Source: an uncultured Desulfobacterales bacterium
GTDB lineage: Bacteria; Desulfobacterota; Desulfobacteria; Desulfobacterales; JAFDCJ01
Reading direction: 5' to 3'
Assembly (NCBI GenBank): GCA_945787595.1
Contig: CALZJV010000597.1
Coordinates: forward strand, 1 to 6,574
Length of the DNA: 6,574 nucleotides
Shown here: piece by piece, positions 5,594-6,574 of the stretch
Numbering within the stretch: the stretch's first letter is position 1
How the letters are laid out: the number at the start of each line of letters is the position of its first letter
Notes under the pieces: model-generated
The model's database searches: none
What the model saw: the letters and a program-made list of their open reading frames with translations, nothing else
What the model was told of the DNA's origin: nothing
Program-made: the position numbers and the translations under genes

Positions 5594-5674
5594 GAAAATG
5601 TTTTTCCACAAAATGCACAAAAACAATTACTAAGCGCCTAACGTTGCATAAACAAAATGGTAAAGCATTCCTTT

Positions 5675-6574
5675 TCAGTGCTTTCCGCCACCCACAGATA
5701 TCCGCGGGTCGAGATAACAATAGGCAATATCCGATATCAGGTTTAAGACAATGACCAGCGCTGCCAACAGCAAAAAGGTGGCCTGGGCGACCGGGTAGTC
5801 GCTGTTAGATGCCGCCTCGACCATCAACTGCCCCATGCCGGGCCAGGAGAACACCTGTTCGACAATGACCTGTCCGCCCAGCGCAAACCCGATCAGCACT
5901 GAGGAGACGGTGAATACCGGCAAAAGTGCATTGCGCGCGGCATGCTTCATCATGACTCTGTTGGGGGACAAGCCCTTGGCCTGAGCCAGCTCGATGAAGT
6001 CGCTGCCCGTCACCTCGAGCATGGAGTCGCGCATGATCAGCATCGGCGTGGCCAGATAGTAGAAGGCGGTGGTAATGGTCGGCAGAACGAGGTGGTGCAG
6101 AAAATCCGTGCTGAACAGCATTTGAATGCCGGTTGCCAGGCGCATGCCCGGCGTGGCCATGCCCCCGGTGGGAAACAGGTCCAGCCGGTAACTCAAGATG
6201 ATCAAAAACAGGATGCCGGTGACAAAGGGCGGCGCGGATTGAAGGACCAGCGCGCTGACGGTGGAACCCACGTCCAGCGCGCTGCCGCGTTTCCAGGCCA
6301 TGAGCATCCCCAGGCCGGCGCCGAACACCAGGGTAAAACTCATGGCAGCGCCCATCAGAAAGATGGTGTTCCAGAATCGATATTTGAGGATGCCGAACAC
6401 TTCATGCTGGGTGGTGTAGGAGCGGCCCCAGTTTAGCGTGACCAGGTTTTTAAGGTACAAGGCGTATTGCACCAACAACGGTTTGTCCAGTCCAAAGGAC
6501 TCCTTTAATCGGGCCTGGGCTGCCTCATCCAGGGCCGGGCTGATCACCTGGGCCGTGGGGTCGCCGGGCATGAC
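5675..6574 (-). CDS. Opp/Dpp-family ABC transporter permease, DppB-like (5' end outside the window)
   Basis: The open frame continues through the right edge, since the last three bases read as a valine codon before MPGDP. The methionine at 6571 is therefore internal. Family members carry about 30 more N-terminal residues including the first membrane segment, with PGDP just after it. Counting from that methionine, RLKESFGLDKPLLVQY (21-36) is the typical periplasmic loop start. Membrane segments lie near 66-92, 106-128, 157-180, 217-236 and 264-286. The ATPase-docking EAA loop is at 190-217 (ELAQAKGLSPNRVMMKHA, then NALLP), and VEQVFSWPGMGQL (237-249) and DPRI near the end are family hallmarks. 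It is the first operon gene visible. A substrate-binding protein gene is expected further upstream, beyond the window. The substrate is unknown. Confidence 0.93.
   Translation of the reverse strand, partial: VMPGDPTAQVISPALDEAAQARLKESFGLDKPLLVQYALYLKNLVTLNWGRSYTTQHEVFGILKYRFWNTIFLMGAAMSFTLVFGAGLGMLMAWKRGSALDVGSTVSALVLQSAPPFVTGILFLIILSYRLDLFPTGGMATPGMRLATGIQMLFSTDFLHHLVLPTITTAFYYLATPMLIMRDSMLEVTGSDFIELAQAKGLSPNRVMMKHAARNALLPVFTVSSVLIGFALGGQVIVEQVFSWPGMGQLMVEAASNSDYPVAQATFLLLAALVIVLNLISDIAYCYLDPRISVGGGKH

Larger units (their letters stand above)
5457..5674. other. 218-bp spacer between the two permease genes
   Basis: Genes for DppB- and DppC-like subunits usually lie within a few bases of each other, but here they are separated by 218 bp without an open frame. 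The spacer contains a ribosome-binding site, a possible promoter at 5481-5510, a second copy of the ggataaaccggaaa repeat and an octamer hairpin at 5521-5593. It looks like an insertion of dispersed-repeat sequence that may have brought a new promoter or an RNA hairpin into the operon. Confidence 0.6.

Noticed and set aside
5942..6436. Plus-strand open frame of about 164 codons
   Set aside because: It is antisense to the DppB-like permease, with a His/Gln/Gly-rich translation typical of the reverse reading of a membrane-protein gene.

Overview
The window holds part of a bacterial chromosome in which every supportable gene lies on the minus strand. Protein character and intergenic style suggest an anaerobic deltaproteobacterium (Desulfobacterota, possibly Desulfobacterales). 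The grounds are a UspA protein with a GVRRRSKVGKLLFGS-type tail, an octopine/nopaline-dehydrogenase-family enzyme, and gaps filled with degenerate 7- and 8-bp periodic repeats. This assignment rests on general resemblance, not on a marker gene.

Read in the direction of transcription (right to left), the window opens with an Opp/Dpp-family ABC importer. It has a DppB-like permease cut by the right edge (5675-6574), a DppC-like permease (4578-5456), a DppD-like ATPase broken in the middle (3580-4562) and a DppF-like ATPase (2630-3607). Spacing is operon-like from dppC onward: 15 bp between dppC and dppD, and a 28-bp overlap between dppD and dppF. The exception is a 218-bp dppB-dppC gap, which contains a repeat hairpin and a possible internal promoter. 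No substrate-binding protein is visible; it would be expected beyond the right edge. The first ATPase has lost about 37 nt between its D-loop and H-loop, so as sequenced the importer should lack one working nucleotide-binding domain.

A 529-bp gene-free stretch (2101-2629) follows. It contains two oppositely oriented heptad arrays, a REP-like fragment and further 7/8-bp repeats. Next comes an opine-dehydrogenase-family oxidoreductase (1003-2100) and, 142 bp downstream, a single-domain universal stress protein (468-860). The last 467 bp (1-467) hold no gene I can support, only inverted repeats and short tandem repeats.

The most notable features are the disrupted dppD-like gene and the set of 7/8-bp-period repeats, which occur in three of the four gene-free gaps (1-467, 2101-2629, 5457-5674) and which I did not see inside any gene. 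I see no new multi-gene system. The nearest thing to a functional hypothesis is an opine-type dehydrogenase beside an Opp-family importer, and this is weak because a long gap separates them.
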